The notes under the pieces were generated by a model. That model did not search any database and was not told the DNA's origin. It saw nothing but the letters and a program-made list of their open reading frames with translations. A stretch of DNA of 20,739 bases, from assembly GCA_041591635.1 (NCBI GenBank), contig JBFHRO010000030.1, forward strand, positions 1 to 20,739, given 5' to 3'. Positions 1-7,574 of this stretch are shown here, piece by piece. Made by a program: the position numbers and the translations under genes. The DNA is from JACKOD01 sp041591635 (GTDB taxonomy: Bacteria > Pseudomonadota > Gammaproteobacteria > Pseudomonadales > Oleiphilaceae). Each line of letters starts with the position of its first letter. Within the stretch, counting starts at the first letter, position 1.

Positions 1-75
1 ACTCAGTCGTGAAACGGTCCAGCGCCGATGGTAGTGTGGGGTCTCCCCATGTGAGAGTAGGTCATCGTCAGGCAT
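1..75 (+). rRNA. rrf: 5S ribosomal RNA, 3' part (5' end outside window)
   Basis: The first 75 bases match the 3' two-thirds of a bacterial 5S rRNA. They contain the conserved GTGAAAC block, AGCGCCGATGGTAGTGTGGG and TCTCCCCATG, and end in CAGGCAT, the usual gammaproteobacterial 3' end. About 45 bases of the 5' part lie outside the window. A terminator follows within 10 bases, so this is the end of an rRNA operon read towards birA. Confidence 0.95.
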
Positions 76-81
76 CTATCC

Positions 82-113
82 AAAACCCCGGCACTCATCT
101 GCCGGGGTTTTTT
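82..113 (+). terminator. Rho-independent terminator of the rRNA operon
   Basis: An 11-bp perfect stem (82-92 AAAACCCCGGC with 101-111 GCCGGGGTTTT) closes an 8-base loop and runs into a T tract. It sits a few bases after the 5S rRNA, where the rRNA transcript should end. Confidence 0.95.
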
Positions 114-210
114 CGTTTGGGCTTTCAGTTCCACGAATGCCATCCCTTTAAGCCAGTTTTCCGTGTATCAAATTGTATTTATTTGGGCTTGATGATTCAT
201 TTTTGTAAAA

Positions 211-296
211 AAATGTACAAATGTCCTAATAATGGGATCTTCTTCACGCGGCTTTCTGTTTGTTCGTCTATAATGCACTAATGTACATAAATGGAC
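211..296 (+). promoter_or_regulatory. Candidate promoter with flanking TGTACA motifs
   Basis: TATAAT at 269-274 is a perfect -10 hexamer 45 bases before the first exported-protein gene. No good -35 lies at 16-18 bp; TTCACG at 243-248 is 20 bp away. The sequence AATGTACA occurs at 212-219 and 280-287, on either side of the -10, and both copies are followed by an AAATG-like extension. The second sits near the expected transcription start. This arrangement could be an activator- or repressor-controlled promoter, but that is inference. The rest of the 76-319 gap shows nothing else. Confidence 0.4.
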
Positions 297-319
297 GGGC
301 TCGAGCTGGAGTTGTTTGA

Positions 320-1621
320 ATGTTACCCATAATAATCAGAAATTTTGCATATTGCGCACTGCCTCTGGCGATGCTCTCTCATAACACCTACGCTGAATTG
401 AAGGCAATGGGTGATGAAGAGTTATCAGGTATTACCGGGCAGGCCTATTTGGCGGTAGATCAGACCACTAATCCGGTCGAGACAAATGTATCCCATACTC
501 GAGTGAGTTTTGGTATGGATATCGAAACGCAGCTAAATGCAAAAACACTGGAGTTGGGTAAGTATCCCCGGTGGGAAAACCACCCGACCAATCCTGCGCT
601 CAATGGCATGCCCTGTCCTAGCTGCGTGGGAACCGAACCAGGCCTGGAGAAGAGTTCCTCAGATATCCTCATTGAGAATTTTTCCCTAGGATATATTAAC
701 AATGCCCAGTATCGTGATAAGTATAAGTCTGTGCCAATTCAGGCGAAGGGATTTGATGGTGCAGGCAGAGTTATTAATTATGCCGAAAACGAAATAGCAC
801 CATTTCATATTAATGATCCGTTTATCGAATTCGCCTACGATGAGTCAACCCAGGAAATGATTGGGGTGCGCATTGGCTTTGGTGAGGCTAAAGGACTACT
901 TTCTGGAAATATCCTGGCGCTTACTGGTGCCATAGATGTAGATATCCGTGATGGTGTGGCGGGCTTATCTGCAGCAAGAAAAAAACAGGATGGCAATTTC
1001 ATTGAAAGCGCGCTCACGCTTTTAACACCGCTGTTGGTTAAAAATGGCGAGTTAAGTGCTCAAGCGGCACTCGTGAACGATAAGGGAGAGTTGGATCCGG
1101 TGCGTTCAGGCAACATCGGCATGGTCAATGGAACCGAATTTGAAATAACCAAAGCTGACTGGCTGGCTGCTAATGCGGTCACCTTGCTTTCGGGAACTGG
1201 TCTGATAGGGAGTGCATCGCGCTCTGAAAAAGTAAGTAGTTCGGGATGCGGTTTGTTTAATTGGGGGTCTTGCTACAATATTTACATCGAGTCTGAAAAC
1301 TGCGTGATGCTGGGGATTCCCACTTGTTTTCCTTTGACGAACTTCCAATCGATGCCTGTTGGTAAGGTGGAGGAGATAAATGGCCGACAGTACATTACCG
1401 ATACGGTTTCAGGTTTGTTTCTCTCTTTCCAGTCACGAAATGTTGCGTGGTCGACCGCAAAAAATGTTCATGCTGCACAGCCTGGACAGCATGTTACCGC
1501 AACCAGCGGCGCTTTTTTGAATTTGCCGACGGGATCGGTAAAGGTCAACCTAAACGAAGTCTATAACGGAATAAGCGGACAACGTCGGGAATACATTGAC
1601 CGCGGCGTAGGCATGTTCTAG
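320..1621 (+). CDS. Exported protein of unknown function (cluster protein 1, DUF6160-like N-terminus)
   Basis: A 433-residue protein. A signal peptide of about 25 residues ends in TYA, with cleavage expected before E26. The mature N-terminus carries the cluster motif ELKAMGDEELSGITGQ (26-41). The body is rich in alternating hydrophobic residues, suggesting beta structure; DPFIEFAYDE (167-176) and GVRIGFGEAKG (182-192) look like family-typical stretches. Cysteines occur as C99-x2-C102 and as C310, C318, C328 and C336, compatible with disulfides in an oxidising compartment. The ATG at 320 has GGAG (308-311) eight bases upstream. A terminator follows, so the gene is probably monocistronic. I recall the motif from proteins catalogued as DUF6160, but the function is unknown to me. 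Periplasmic or outer-surface location is inferred from the signal peptide; no anchor or lipobox is seen. Confidence 0.85.
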   Translation: MLPIIIRNFAYCALPLAMLSHNTYAELKAMGDEELSGITGQAYLAVDQTTNPVETNVSHTRVSFGMDIETQLNAKTLELGKYPRWENHPTNPALNGMPCPSCVGTEPGLEKSSSDILIENFSLGYINNAQYRDKYKSVPIQAKGFDGAGRVINYAENEIAPFHINDPFIEFAYDESTQEMIGVRIGFGEAKGLLSGNILALTGAIDVDIRDGVAGLSAARKKQDGNFIESALTLLTPLLVKNGELSAQAALVNDKGELDPVRSGNIGMVNGTEFEITKADWLAANAVTLLSGTGLIGSASRSEKVSSSGCGLFNWGSCYNIYIESENCVMLGIPTCFPLTNFQSMPVGKVEEINGRQYITDTVSGLFLSFQSRNVAWSTAKNVHAAQPGQHVTATSGAFLNLPTGSVKVNLNEVYNGISGQRREYIDRGVGMF

Positions 1622-1650
1622 TCCGTCCCGTTACCTTTTAGTACAGAAAT

Positions 1651-1688
1651 AGCACAGAATGCCATCGGCTTTCTGTGCTTTACTTTTT
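1651..1688 (+). terminator. Rho-independent terminator after cluster gene 1
   Basis: A 9-bp stem (1651-1659 AGCACAGAA with 1671-1679 TTCTGTGCT) is followed by a T-rich run. It separates gene 1 from the three genes that follow. The remaining spacer to 1877 shows no convincing promoter; TTTAAT at 1819-1824 is a weak -10 candidate only. Confidence 0.85.
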
Positions 1689-1877
1689 CTGGGTGTGCTT
1701 TTTGGTTGGTGTCAAGTTGGATGCGCACAGGCGTGATCGAATTGGCAGTTTATCTTGGGTTGTAAGCAAGTTTTGAATTTATGTGACCAAGTGCCACGTA
1801 CCGTCTTTGTACTAATGTTTTAATTTGGCCCGTTCCACCGACTTGTGTGTGAACTTGCCAGGCCCAAAAGATTTTCG

Positions 1878-2954
1878 ATGAAGGTTGACAAAAGTATGCG
1901 AGCCGAAGCCGTAATAAAAACATTCGCTTTAGTCCTGAGTATTTCGTTTCCAGCGCTGGCATCTGCTGAATTTTCTTCTTTGTCGGATGATGAGCTCTCT
2001 AGTGTTGACGGAGCGGGCATCGGCTTGGTTTTGGAGGACTTCCTTTTTGATCACGGTAACGATCAAAGTAACGGTCAGGTGTTCAAAATTACGGGCATAA
2101 AAAGTACTGCGCCGTCTCGTGAAGACGTAGTGATCACAGTATCGCAGCTGTACATTTCCGGATCGGGAAGTAATTACGGCAAGAATCTCAGCACTGTCAA
2201 TTTGGGGCGCCTGGTGAATCCGTTCAAGATTGATGTGATCGATGGTGCGCCTCTGGGTATAGGCAATAAAGCGGTTCTGGAGTTTGCGGCGCCAACGAAG
2301 GTTAGTGAATCTTCAGGTCTCAATTGTCTTGATGCAGGGGCAGGCAGTGGTCGTTGTTCCAGTCGTGTCAGTGAGCGGCCTGATATAGGTGTGAAACTGG
2401 GTGTTGCGGTCGGCTCGAAAACGCCACACAACGTAAACATTCATGCGAAAAGCGCGGTATTCGATGGTAGTTACCTGCGCCTGTGGGGCGATGATGATCA
2501 ACGGCAGCTGGTAGCCGAATACAAGCTGAACTTCTATACCCCTGAGTTAAGCATTAACAGTTGTGATCCTTCCGGACAAAACTGCGGTTCGACTATATAC
2601 ATGAAGAATTTTGAACTCGAACTGGCACTAGGAAACCGGTTTCAGCCAATGCACATGAATGTGAATGGTGACGGTAATTTTACCTACGAAATCAAGGCGA
2701 TTGCTCATCAGTTCATGAATCAGTTACCAACGAGCGGGAAGTGCGATGCCAGTAACCCATGCGGAGCCAATGCGAAGGCCGCGCATACATTCTTCAAGAA
2801 CTACTACACAAACGATGATTTTCGCAGCAATTTGAGAATTGGCAATTTAAGCATTGGGGACGTCAATGCAACAGGGCGGGACTTCGGTTCCGCACGTATC
2901 GAGGGGATGCTCATTCAGTACCTAAAGGTAACAAGTCATGACTTGGCACTGTAA
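1878..2954 (+). CDS. Exported protein of unknown function (cluster protein 2)
   Basis: A 358-residue protein from the ATG at 1878. The frame opens at a GTG at 1845, but that would put a long polar stretch before the signal peptide. ATG 1896 is also possible and has AAGG upstream. The signal peptide ends in ASA, and the mature protein begins with the cluster motif EFSSLSDDELSSVDGAG (31-47), in which the usual Q is replaced by A. Cysteines come in close pairs: C150/C160, C229/C236 and C289/C295. LRLWGDDDQ (200-208), followed by a stretch of alternating hydrophobic residues, suggests a beta-rich fold. First gene of a probable three-gene operon; the next start lies 13 bp after its stop. Function unknown; exported location inferred. 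Confidence 0.82.
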   Translation: MKVDKSMRAEAVIKTFALVLSISFPALASAEFSSLSDDELSSVDGAGIGLVLEDFLFDHGNDQSNGQVFKITGIKSTAPSREDVVITVSQLYISGSGSNYGKNLSTVNLGRLVNPFKIDVIDGAPLGIGNKAVLEFAAPTKVSESSGLNCLDAGAGSGRCSSRVSERPDIGVKLGVAVGSKTPHNVNIHAKSAVFDGSYLRLWGDDDQRQLVAEYKLNFYTPELSINSCDPSGQNCGSTIYMKNFELELALGNRFQPMHMNVNGDGNFTYEIKAIAHQFMNQLPTSGKCDASNPCGANAKAAHTFFKNYYTNDDFRSNLRIGNLSIGDVNATGRDFGSARIEGMLIQYLKVTSHDLAL

Positions 2955-2967
2955 AACGGAATTAAAA

Positions 2968-3510
2968 ATGAATTTGTTCAGAAAACTGAGTTTGGTACTT
3001 GGCGTTCTCTTGTCTGCCCCTTCGTCCGCCGATTTCTCGGCTATCGATGACGCCGAGTTGTCCGATATTTCCGGTCAGGGCGGGGTTTATCTTTCCGGAG
3101 AGATTACTATAAACGAGAACTCTGGTCCCATACAGAATGCCTATTTTGGAAATTGTGGCAGCGGCAGCAAGGCTTGCGGCGCGAGAATTTCATATCAAAC
3201 CAAGCAGAACGGTGGGTGGTACGTGCTGGATAATATTCGCGGAAGTTTCTCATTTCAGGGGCTGACGCTGAGGGTACGGAAAATTGACTCAGGTTTCGGT
3301 GGTGATGGTGCCCTGTTTAATCGTGAAGTTCTGGAAATCGGGTTACCGGATAATATCAAAGTGAAAGATCTTCAGTACACCTATGCCACCAGCAGTACTG
3401 CCAGACCAACCGATTCGGGTTTTAAGCAAACCAATATATATACCGTAAATATTAGCGGTGATGTGACGATGAAAGGGAACTTGCTCGTTTTTCCCACTGG
3501 CACGCCTTAA
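2968..3510 (+). CDS. Small exported protein of unknown function (cluster protein 3)
   Basis: A 180-residue protein, the smallest of the four. The ATG at 2968 gives a classic signal peptide (MNLFRK, then a hydrophobic core, ending in SSA at 19-21). An in-frame ATG at 2938 would add ten residues overlapping the end of the previous gene, and is less likely. The mature N-terminus is DFSAIDDAELSDISGQ (22-37). Two cysteines (C63, C70) are close enough for one disulfide. The body has short hydrophobic strands and glycine turns, such as DSGFGGDG at about 108-115, and ends in LLVFPTGTP. Its stop is 12 bp from the next start, so it is cotranscribed with proteins 2 and 4. Function unknown. Confidence 0.83.
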   Translation: MNLFRKLSLVLGVLLSAPSSADFSAIDDAELSDISGQGGVYLSGEITINENSGPIQNAYFGNCGSGSKACGARISYQTKQNGGWYVLDNIRGSFSFQGLTLRVRKIDSGFGGDGALFNREVLEIGLPDNIKVKDLQYTYATSSTARPTDSGFKQTNIYTVNISGDVTMKGNLLVFPTGTP

Positions 3511-3522
3511 GGAAGTATCTTC

Positions 3523-5715
3523 ATGTTCTACAAGAAAAGACTTTTGCCATCGTTAATATCGTGCCTGGTTTGTGGATCGGCCACGGCTGAGTTAGCGAGT
3601 CTTGAGGATGGGGCGCTGGCTGCAATCAGCGGGCAGAGCGGTATAACCATGGAGCTTGGCCTGCATGCGACAGTCGGCGGTGTAAGCTACTTTGACGATG
3701 GTAATGGCATTACACTCAAGAATGTCGAAATAGGCAGTGCCCTGGACATAACAAAACCAGCGCAACACACCTTCGTCATTGATGTGCAAAATGATGCATC
3801 TCTAAATATCGCTTATGATGTTGCGCCGACTCGGCTTCGTATTGGTGACATAAAGCTCAGCGATGATTCGGTGAGAGGTATGGGCACCTTTGAGTGGGAT
3901 TACACCCTTAATGGTAATGTCAATATCAAGTCCGGCGGAGCGCTCGGTAGTGCGGGTTACACTTTCAATTCATCTGTAAGCCTGTCGAACGGGCGCTTTG
4001 CTTATACGACCAATGGAAACACACTTTCGTTTGAAGGCATCAATGGCTACATAAATACACCGGGTATGACTATTGATCTGGATGGCAAAACGCTTCGTCT
4101 GGAGGCGAAGACTATCCAGGGTGAGTTGATGATTGATTCTATACGCCATAACGGTGGTTCTGACAGTTATGGATCTTTGTGGACCGTATTTGATCAGGCT
4201 GCGCTCATAAATTTGACTGCCGGGGGTCGATACGGAACAACCGGGATGATGTTTGATATTGAACACCAAAACAAGCGTTCGCACTATGCCTGGGGTGACG
4301 ACGGACGTTGGTTGGGGCTTCTCGGGGTAACCGGCTACATGAACATCGACAACCTGAGCCTGGATGTTGCGCCGGATAAGTCAGGGCGTTTAGGGTTGGC
4401 TCTTGGTGTGGACAAAATCGAAGGCGCATTCCTGGTTGACAAGGTTGTGCTGTCAGAAACAAAAGGTGCTATCAGTAATTATATTGAGGGCAAGAGCGGG
4501 TCATTGAGAAGCATAGGCTCCATTGATGTGTCCTATCTGTTTCAGGATCAGAGTGTTGATGGGAAAAACTATAGCAACCGGATTTTCTTGCAGGGCGGTG
4601 GAAATGCCAGTGCGGGCAATCAGGGGCTTCGGATGAATACCGAGTGGAGTCTTGCCCGAGCGTCTCTTACTTATACAGATAATGGGAATTCTGTAATGGT
4701 TAGCGGATTGCGGTCGTGGGGCAGTGGGGTTATTACGGCCGACGTCACCCGTAAAGGTACAATGAATGGTGTCGAATTTTTTGACGGTTTTCGCATCGGT
4801 TTTGAAAATATCCGCGGCGGCTATGCGATTGACGGCCTGAAAGTGGGCAACAAGTCAACAGAAAACCTGGATGACAAACAAATCCAGGGAGGAACAGAAT
4901 TATTGTTGGCCATGGGGATTTATCCAGCATTCGATTTTGACGTAAATGGCCATGTGACCATAGATGCTGGAGGAAGAACAGGAAACGGCCTGACAATAAA
5001 CTCGGACATCTATATCACAAACGGGCGGGCTGCTTTGTTGGTTGACGAAAACGGCAAAGGCCTGTGGATGACCGATCTCAAGTATGACAAGCATATGCGT
5101 GATATGACGGTCGACATAAACTCGGAGGGACTGCTCATCGTTGAGGGAGAAACCTGGAGCCGGATGGATATTGGGGATCTGCGGCTCGGTGGAAAGCTGG
5201 ATGGCGCGAGTTTTGGTAGCTTCGTTTGGCAGCGTTATGAGAAGGGGTCGAGCATGGCAATTAAAGCCGGCGGCGCCGGAGGGGATCGCGGTAACGAAGG
5301 TATCACGATCAGTCTGAAGACGATTTTTTCCGAAGCAGTTGATACCGTAAAACGTAACAGACTCAGCTGGGAAACGAATAAAACTTACACCGGTGCCAAT
5401 GGCAAGCCGGCCGGCATGGCGCTGGTTTTTGACAATATTACCACCAACGATGGTAGCGGGAGTTCGAGTAATACCTTTGGTATGCAGAACGATATTTCCA
5501 TTGATGTTGCTCCGACCCGGGTAGTTAATAAAAAAACGGGTGATGTAAGTAACCCGTTGGGTTTTGCTGTCAAGGCTCGTACGCAGGTGAAGGAGCTTTC
5601 GGTGGGGAGTGTTCAGTTGGTTCATCCTCAGGGCGGTAGTTCGACCCTCTTGTATGGGCTAAAGATCCAGAATCTCGATATGACATCAAATCTGACTGCC
5701 ACGCCAATGCCATAA
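3523..5715 (+). CDS. Large exported repeat protein of unknown function (cluster protein 4)
   Basis: A 730-residue protein with GGAAG (3511-3515) seven bases before its ATG. The signal peptide (about 1-22) ends in ATA; the mature N-terminus is ELASLEDGALAAISGQ (23-38). Five degenerate repeats of about 95-125 residues begin near residues 133, 229, 354, 478 and 578. Each starts with a hydrophobic-x-hydrophobic strand, then a GG turn and G-(I/L/M) (for example VNIKSGGALGSAGY, INLTAGGRYGTTGM, VTIDAGGRTGNGL), and leads into a long strand-rich section. DVAP recurs at 99, 281 and 661. The mature part has no cysteine, unlike its three neighbours. A beta-solenoid or beta-sandwich repeat architecture is inferred. 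LISC (11-14) resembles a lipobox, but the preceding hydrophobic core is too short, so signal peptidase I cleavage is preferred. Last gene of the operon; a terminator follows. Function unknown. Confidence 0.85.
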   Translation: MFYKKRLLPSLISCLVCGSATAELASLEDGALAAISGQSGITMELGLHATVGGVSYFDDGNGITLKNVEIGSALDITKPAQHTFVIDVQNDASLNIAYDVAPTRLRIGDIKLSDDSVRGMGTFEWDYTLNGNVNIKSGGALGSAGYTFNSSVSLSNGRFAYTTNGNTLSFEGINGYINTPGMTIDLDGKTLRLEAKTIQGELMIDSIRHNGGSDSYGSLWTVFDQAALINLTAGGRYGTTGMMFDIEHQNKRSHYAWGDDGRWLGLLGVTGYMNIDNLSLDVAPDKSGRLGLALGVDKIEGAFLVDKVVLSETKGAISNYIEGKSGSLRSIGSIDVSYLFQDQSVDGKNYSNRIFLQGGGNASAGNQGLRMNTEWSLARASLTYTDNGNSVMVSGLRSWGSGVITADVTRKGTMNGVEFFDGFRIGFENIRGGYAIDGLKVGNKSTENLDDKQIQGGTELLLAMGIYPAFDFDVNGHVTIDAGGRTGNGLTINSDIYITNGRAALLVDENGKGLWMTDLKYDKHMRDMTVDINSEGLLIVEGETWSRMDIGDLRLGGKLDGASFGSFVWQRYEKGSSMAIKAGGAGGDRGNEGITISLKTIFSEAVDTVKRNRLSWETNKTYTGANGKPAGMALVFDNITTNDGSGSSSNTFGMQNDISIDVAPTRVVNKKTGDVSNPLGFAVKARTQVKELSVGSVQLVHPQGGSSTLLYGLKIQNLDMTSNLTATPMP

Positions 5716-5730
5716 AAGGCCCCTTACCAG

Positions 5731-5759
5731 AAAAGCCCTCGCAGTTGTGAGGGCTTTTT
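5731..5759 (+). terminator. Rho-independent terminator of the exported-protein operon
   Basis: A 9-bp stem (5732-5740 AAAGCCCTC with 5749-5757 GAGGGCTTT) with an 8-base loop and TTTTT tail lies 16 bases after the stop of cluster gene 4. Confidence 0.92.
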
Positions 5760-5794
5760 CGTTTGTCACAGCTGTCTTTTTCGAGTTGTGCATG

Positions 5795-5824
5795 TGCCTT
5801 AGTTTGGCAATGTCGTTTTATACT
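5795..5824 (+). promoter_or_regulatory. Possible birA promoter
   Basis: TATACT at 5819-5824 is a good -10 hexamer 29 bases before birA. The -35 region (TGCCTT, 5795-5800, 18-bp spacing) is poor; the better hexamer TTGGCA (5804-5809) is only 9 bp away. A birA promoter is expected here because a terminator lies just upstream. Confidence 0.35.
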
Positions 5825-5853
5825 GTGCCGTCTTTAAGGTCTTAGGGTGTGTT

Positions 5854-6807
5854 ATGCAAATCAGATCGGTGCTAGAGCTTCTGGCTGACGGTGATTATCA
5901 TTCGGGTCGTGAAATCGGTCTTTGCCTTGGGGTTACTCGCGCGGCGGTTTGGAAGCTGTTAGCCAATCATTTACCGTTGGGTGTGTCAGTCGAAGTTCGC
6001 AAAGGCGTGGGTTATCGGATTGACGGTGGTGTGGATTTGTTGAATGAGGCATCTATCGCCAATGGATTGTGCGATGTTCCTGGTTGGCATGTGACGTACC
6101 ACCAAAGAGATATCATAGACTCAACAAACAGTTTTTTGATGGATTCAGTATTTTCGGTGCATGACAACCAAGCGCATGTGTGTGCAGCGGAAATGCAAGT
6201 TGCTGGGCGAGGTCGCCGAGGGCGTCACTGGTGTAGTCCGTATGCCAAAAATCTCTACCTGAGCATCGCTTTTCATATGGATGGTGGTTGTGATCGCCTG
6301 TCGGGCCTGAGTCTTGTGGCGGGTATTGCCGTTGCACGCGCACTTAATGGGTTGGGGGTGGCAGATGTGAAATTGAAATGGCCCAATGATCTGCTTTACA
6401 AATCACAGAAATTGGGGGGGATACTGGTTGAACTGACCGGCTCTCCAGCCGATGGTTGGAAGGTTGTTGTTGGCATTGGTCTGAATATTTTGATGTCCTC
6501 TGGCCCAGAATCCGTTGAAATAGACCAGGATTGGATTTCTCTTTGCCAGTGTGCGGGTAGCCCGCTTCCACCCAGAAGTGAAATACTGCTTGTGGTGGTT
6601 CGAGGGTTTTTTGCGGCACTGAATGATTATAAAACTGACGGGTTTGATTTCTTTCTTGATGAGTGGGGGCGCTATGACCATCTTCGAGGGAAAAGTGTGG
6701 TATTGCTCGGCAAAGACCTGGCGGGAGTGGCATTGGGGGTTGGTCGCAAGGGGGAGCTGATGATTCGCACGGAAAGTGGGCAAATTGTGGATGTCAATGC
6801 CGGATAG
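5854..6807 (+). CDS. birA: Bifunctional biotin-[acetyl-CoA-carboxylase] ligase / biotin operon repressor BirA
   Basis: A 317-residue protein, close to E. coli BirA (321). BirA makes biotinyl-5'-AMP and transfers biotin to the carrier protein of acetyl-CoA carboxylase. The adenylate-bound form represses biotin synthesis genes. An N-terminal winged helix-turn-helix (about 1-58, ending GVGYRIDGG) shows this is the regulatory, class II type. The catalytic domain has DSTN (89-92), the adenylate loop GRGRRGR (118-124), KWPND (175-179) with the catalytic-site lysine, KLGGILVE (186-193) and GIGLN (207-211). A small C-terminal domain follows. The ATG has AGGG six bases upstream. coaX begins 10 bp later, as in Pseudomonas, forming a biotin/CoA cofactor pair. 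No biotin operator is recognisable here. Confidence 0.97.
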   Translation: MQIRSVLELLADGDYHSGREIGLCLGVTRAAVWKLLANHLPLGVSVEVRKGVGYRIDGGVDLLNEASIANGLCDVPGWHVTYHQRDIIDSTNSFLMDSVFSVHDNQAHVCAAEMQVAGRGRRGRHWCSPYAKNLYLSIAFHMDGGCDRLSGLSLVAGIAVARALNGLGVADVKLKWPNDLLYKSQKLGGILVELTGSPADGWKVVVGIGLNILMSSGPESVEIDQDWISLCQCAGSPLPPRSEILLVVVRGFFAALNDYKTDGFDFFLDEWGRYDHLRGKSVVLLGKDLAGVALGVGRKGELMIRTESGQIVDVNAG

Positions 6808-6817
6808 GTGAGCGTGC

Positions 6818-7558
6818 GTGCAACAACTGCTTGATCTTGATGCAGGAAATAGTTTGTTGAAGTGGCGATTTCGGACAGGTGAACATGTGATCTCGCGAGG
6901 AGTCTGTAGTTATCGGGATATTGATGTCCTGGTGCCGGCTCTAAAATCGGCCGACCTACATTCCGTGCTTGTGTCCTGTGTTGCAGACGCCTCTGTCGAG
7001 ATCCGGTTAACGGAATTTCTTGGTCGGCACGCGCCGGAAGTGCCAGTCAGATTCGCGGCTTCTATGCCCGCTTTCGTGCTTGGCGAGACAAGGTTGATTA
7101 ATGCTTACTCGAATCCTGCCAGCCTGGGGGTTGATCGTTGGTTGGCCATGATCGGGGCCTTGCAGGTAGTCCGTAGCAATTTTTGTGTGGTTGATTGTGG
7201 GACGGCAATAACCGCAGATTTCGTTGATGCCGGTGGCTCTCATTTGGGAGGGTATATCGCTCCAGGTTTGGGCTTGTTGGTGCGAGCTTTGGGGGCGGGT
7301 ACCGCCAAAGTCCGGTTTGATCCACAGCTTTGCGATGCCGGCCCAGGTAGTGACACGCAGGCCTGTGTTGCCGGCGGAGTGATCAATATGTTTGTTGGAG
7401 GGGTCTTGGCTATGTTGGCTCGCCATTCGTTTGCCAATTTGCTGGTCACCGGGGGCGATGCGCCGTTTCTTGTTCAGTCAATGGTGTCAACTGGTGCTTA
7501 CGCCCCGGTGCATTGTGAAGATCTTGTACTGGATGGCCTAAAGCTACACTTTGCATGA
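6818..7558 (+). CDS. coaX: Type III pantothenate kinase
   Basis: A 246-residue protein that phosphorylates pantothenate in the first step of coenzyme A synthesis. Type III kinases belong to the ASKHA fold and are not feedback-inhibited by CoA. Visible family motifs are DAGNS (8-12, phosphate loop), GVDRW (104-108, pantothenate pocket), DCGTA (126-130) with the second phosphate motif, and GGYIAPG (144-150). The start is a GTG at 6818 with AGGTGAG (6806-6812) five bases upstream, overlapping the birA stop; translational coupling with birA is likely. Length and gene order match the Pseudomonas coaX. No broken or missing motif. Confidence 0.96.
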   Translation: MQQLLDLDAGNSLLKWRFRTGEHVISRGVCSYRDIDVLVPALKSADLHSVLVSCVADASVEIRLTEFLGRHAPEVPVRFAASMPAFVLGETRLINAYSNPASLGVDRWLAMIGALQVVRSNFCVVDCGTAITADFVDAGGSHLGGYIAPGLGLLVRALGAGTAKVRFDPQLCDAGPGSDTQACVAGGVINMFVGGVLAMLARHSFANLLVTGGDAPFLVQSMVSTGAYAPVHCEDLVLDGLKLHFA

Positions 7559-7574
7559 ACGCTTTGGAGGTGAT

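Noticed and set aside
9..281. 90-residue open frame on + strand
   Set aside because: It runs through the 5S rRNA and its terminator, has no ribosome-binding site and no protein-like pattern.
3553..3564. Lipobox-like LISC in cluster protein 4
   Set aside because: Only a few hydrophobic residues precede it; a signal peptidase I site at ATA, just before the shared motif, fits all four proteins.
4900..5625. 241-residue open frame on - strand inside cluster gene 4
   Set aside because: The + strand frame has a signal peptide, a ribosome-binding site and repeats; the antisense frame has none of these.
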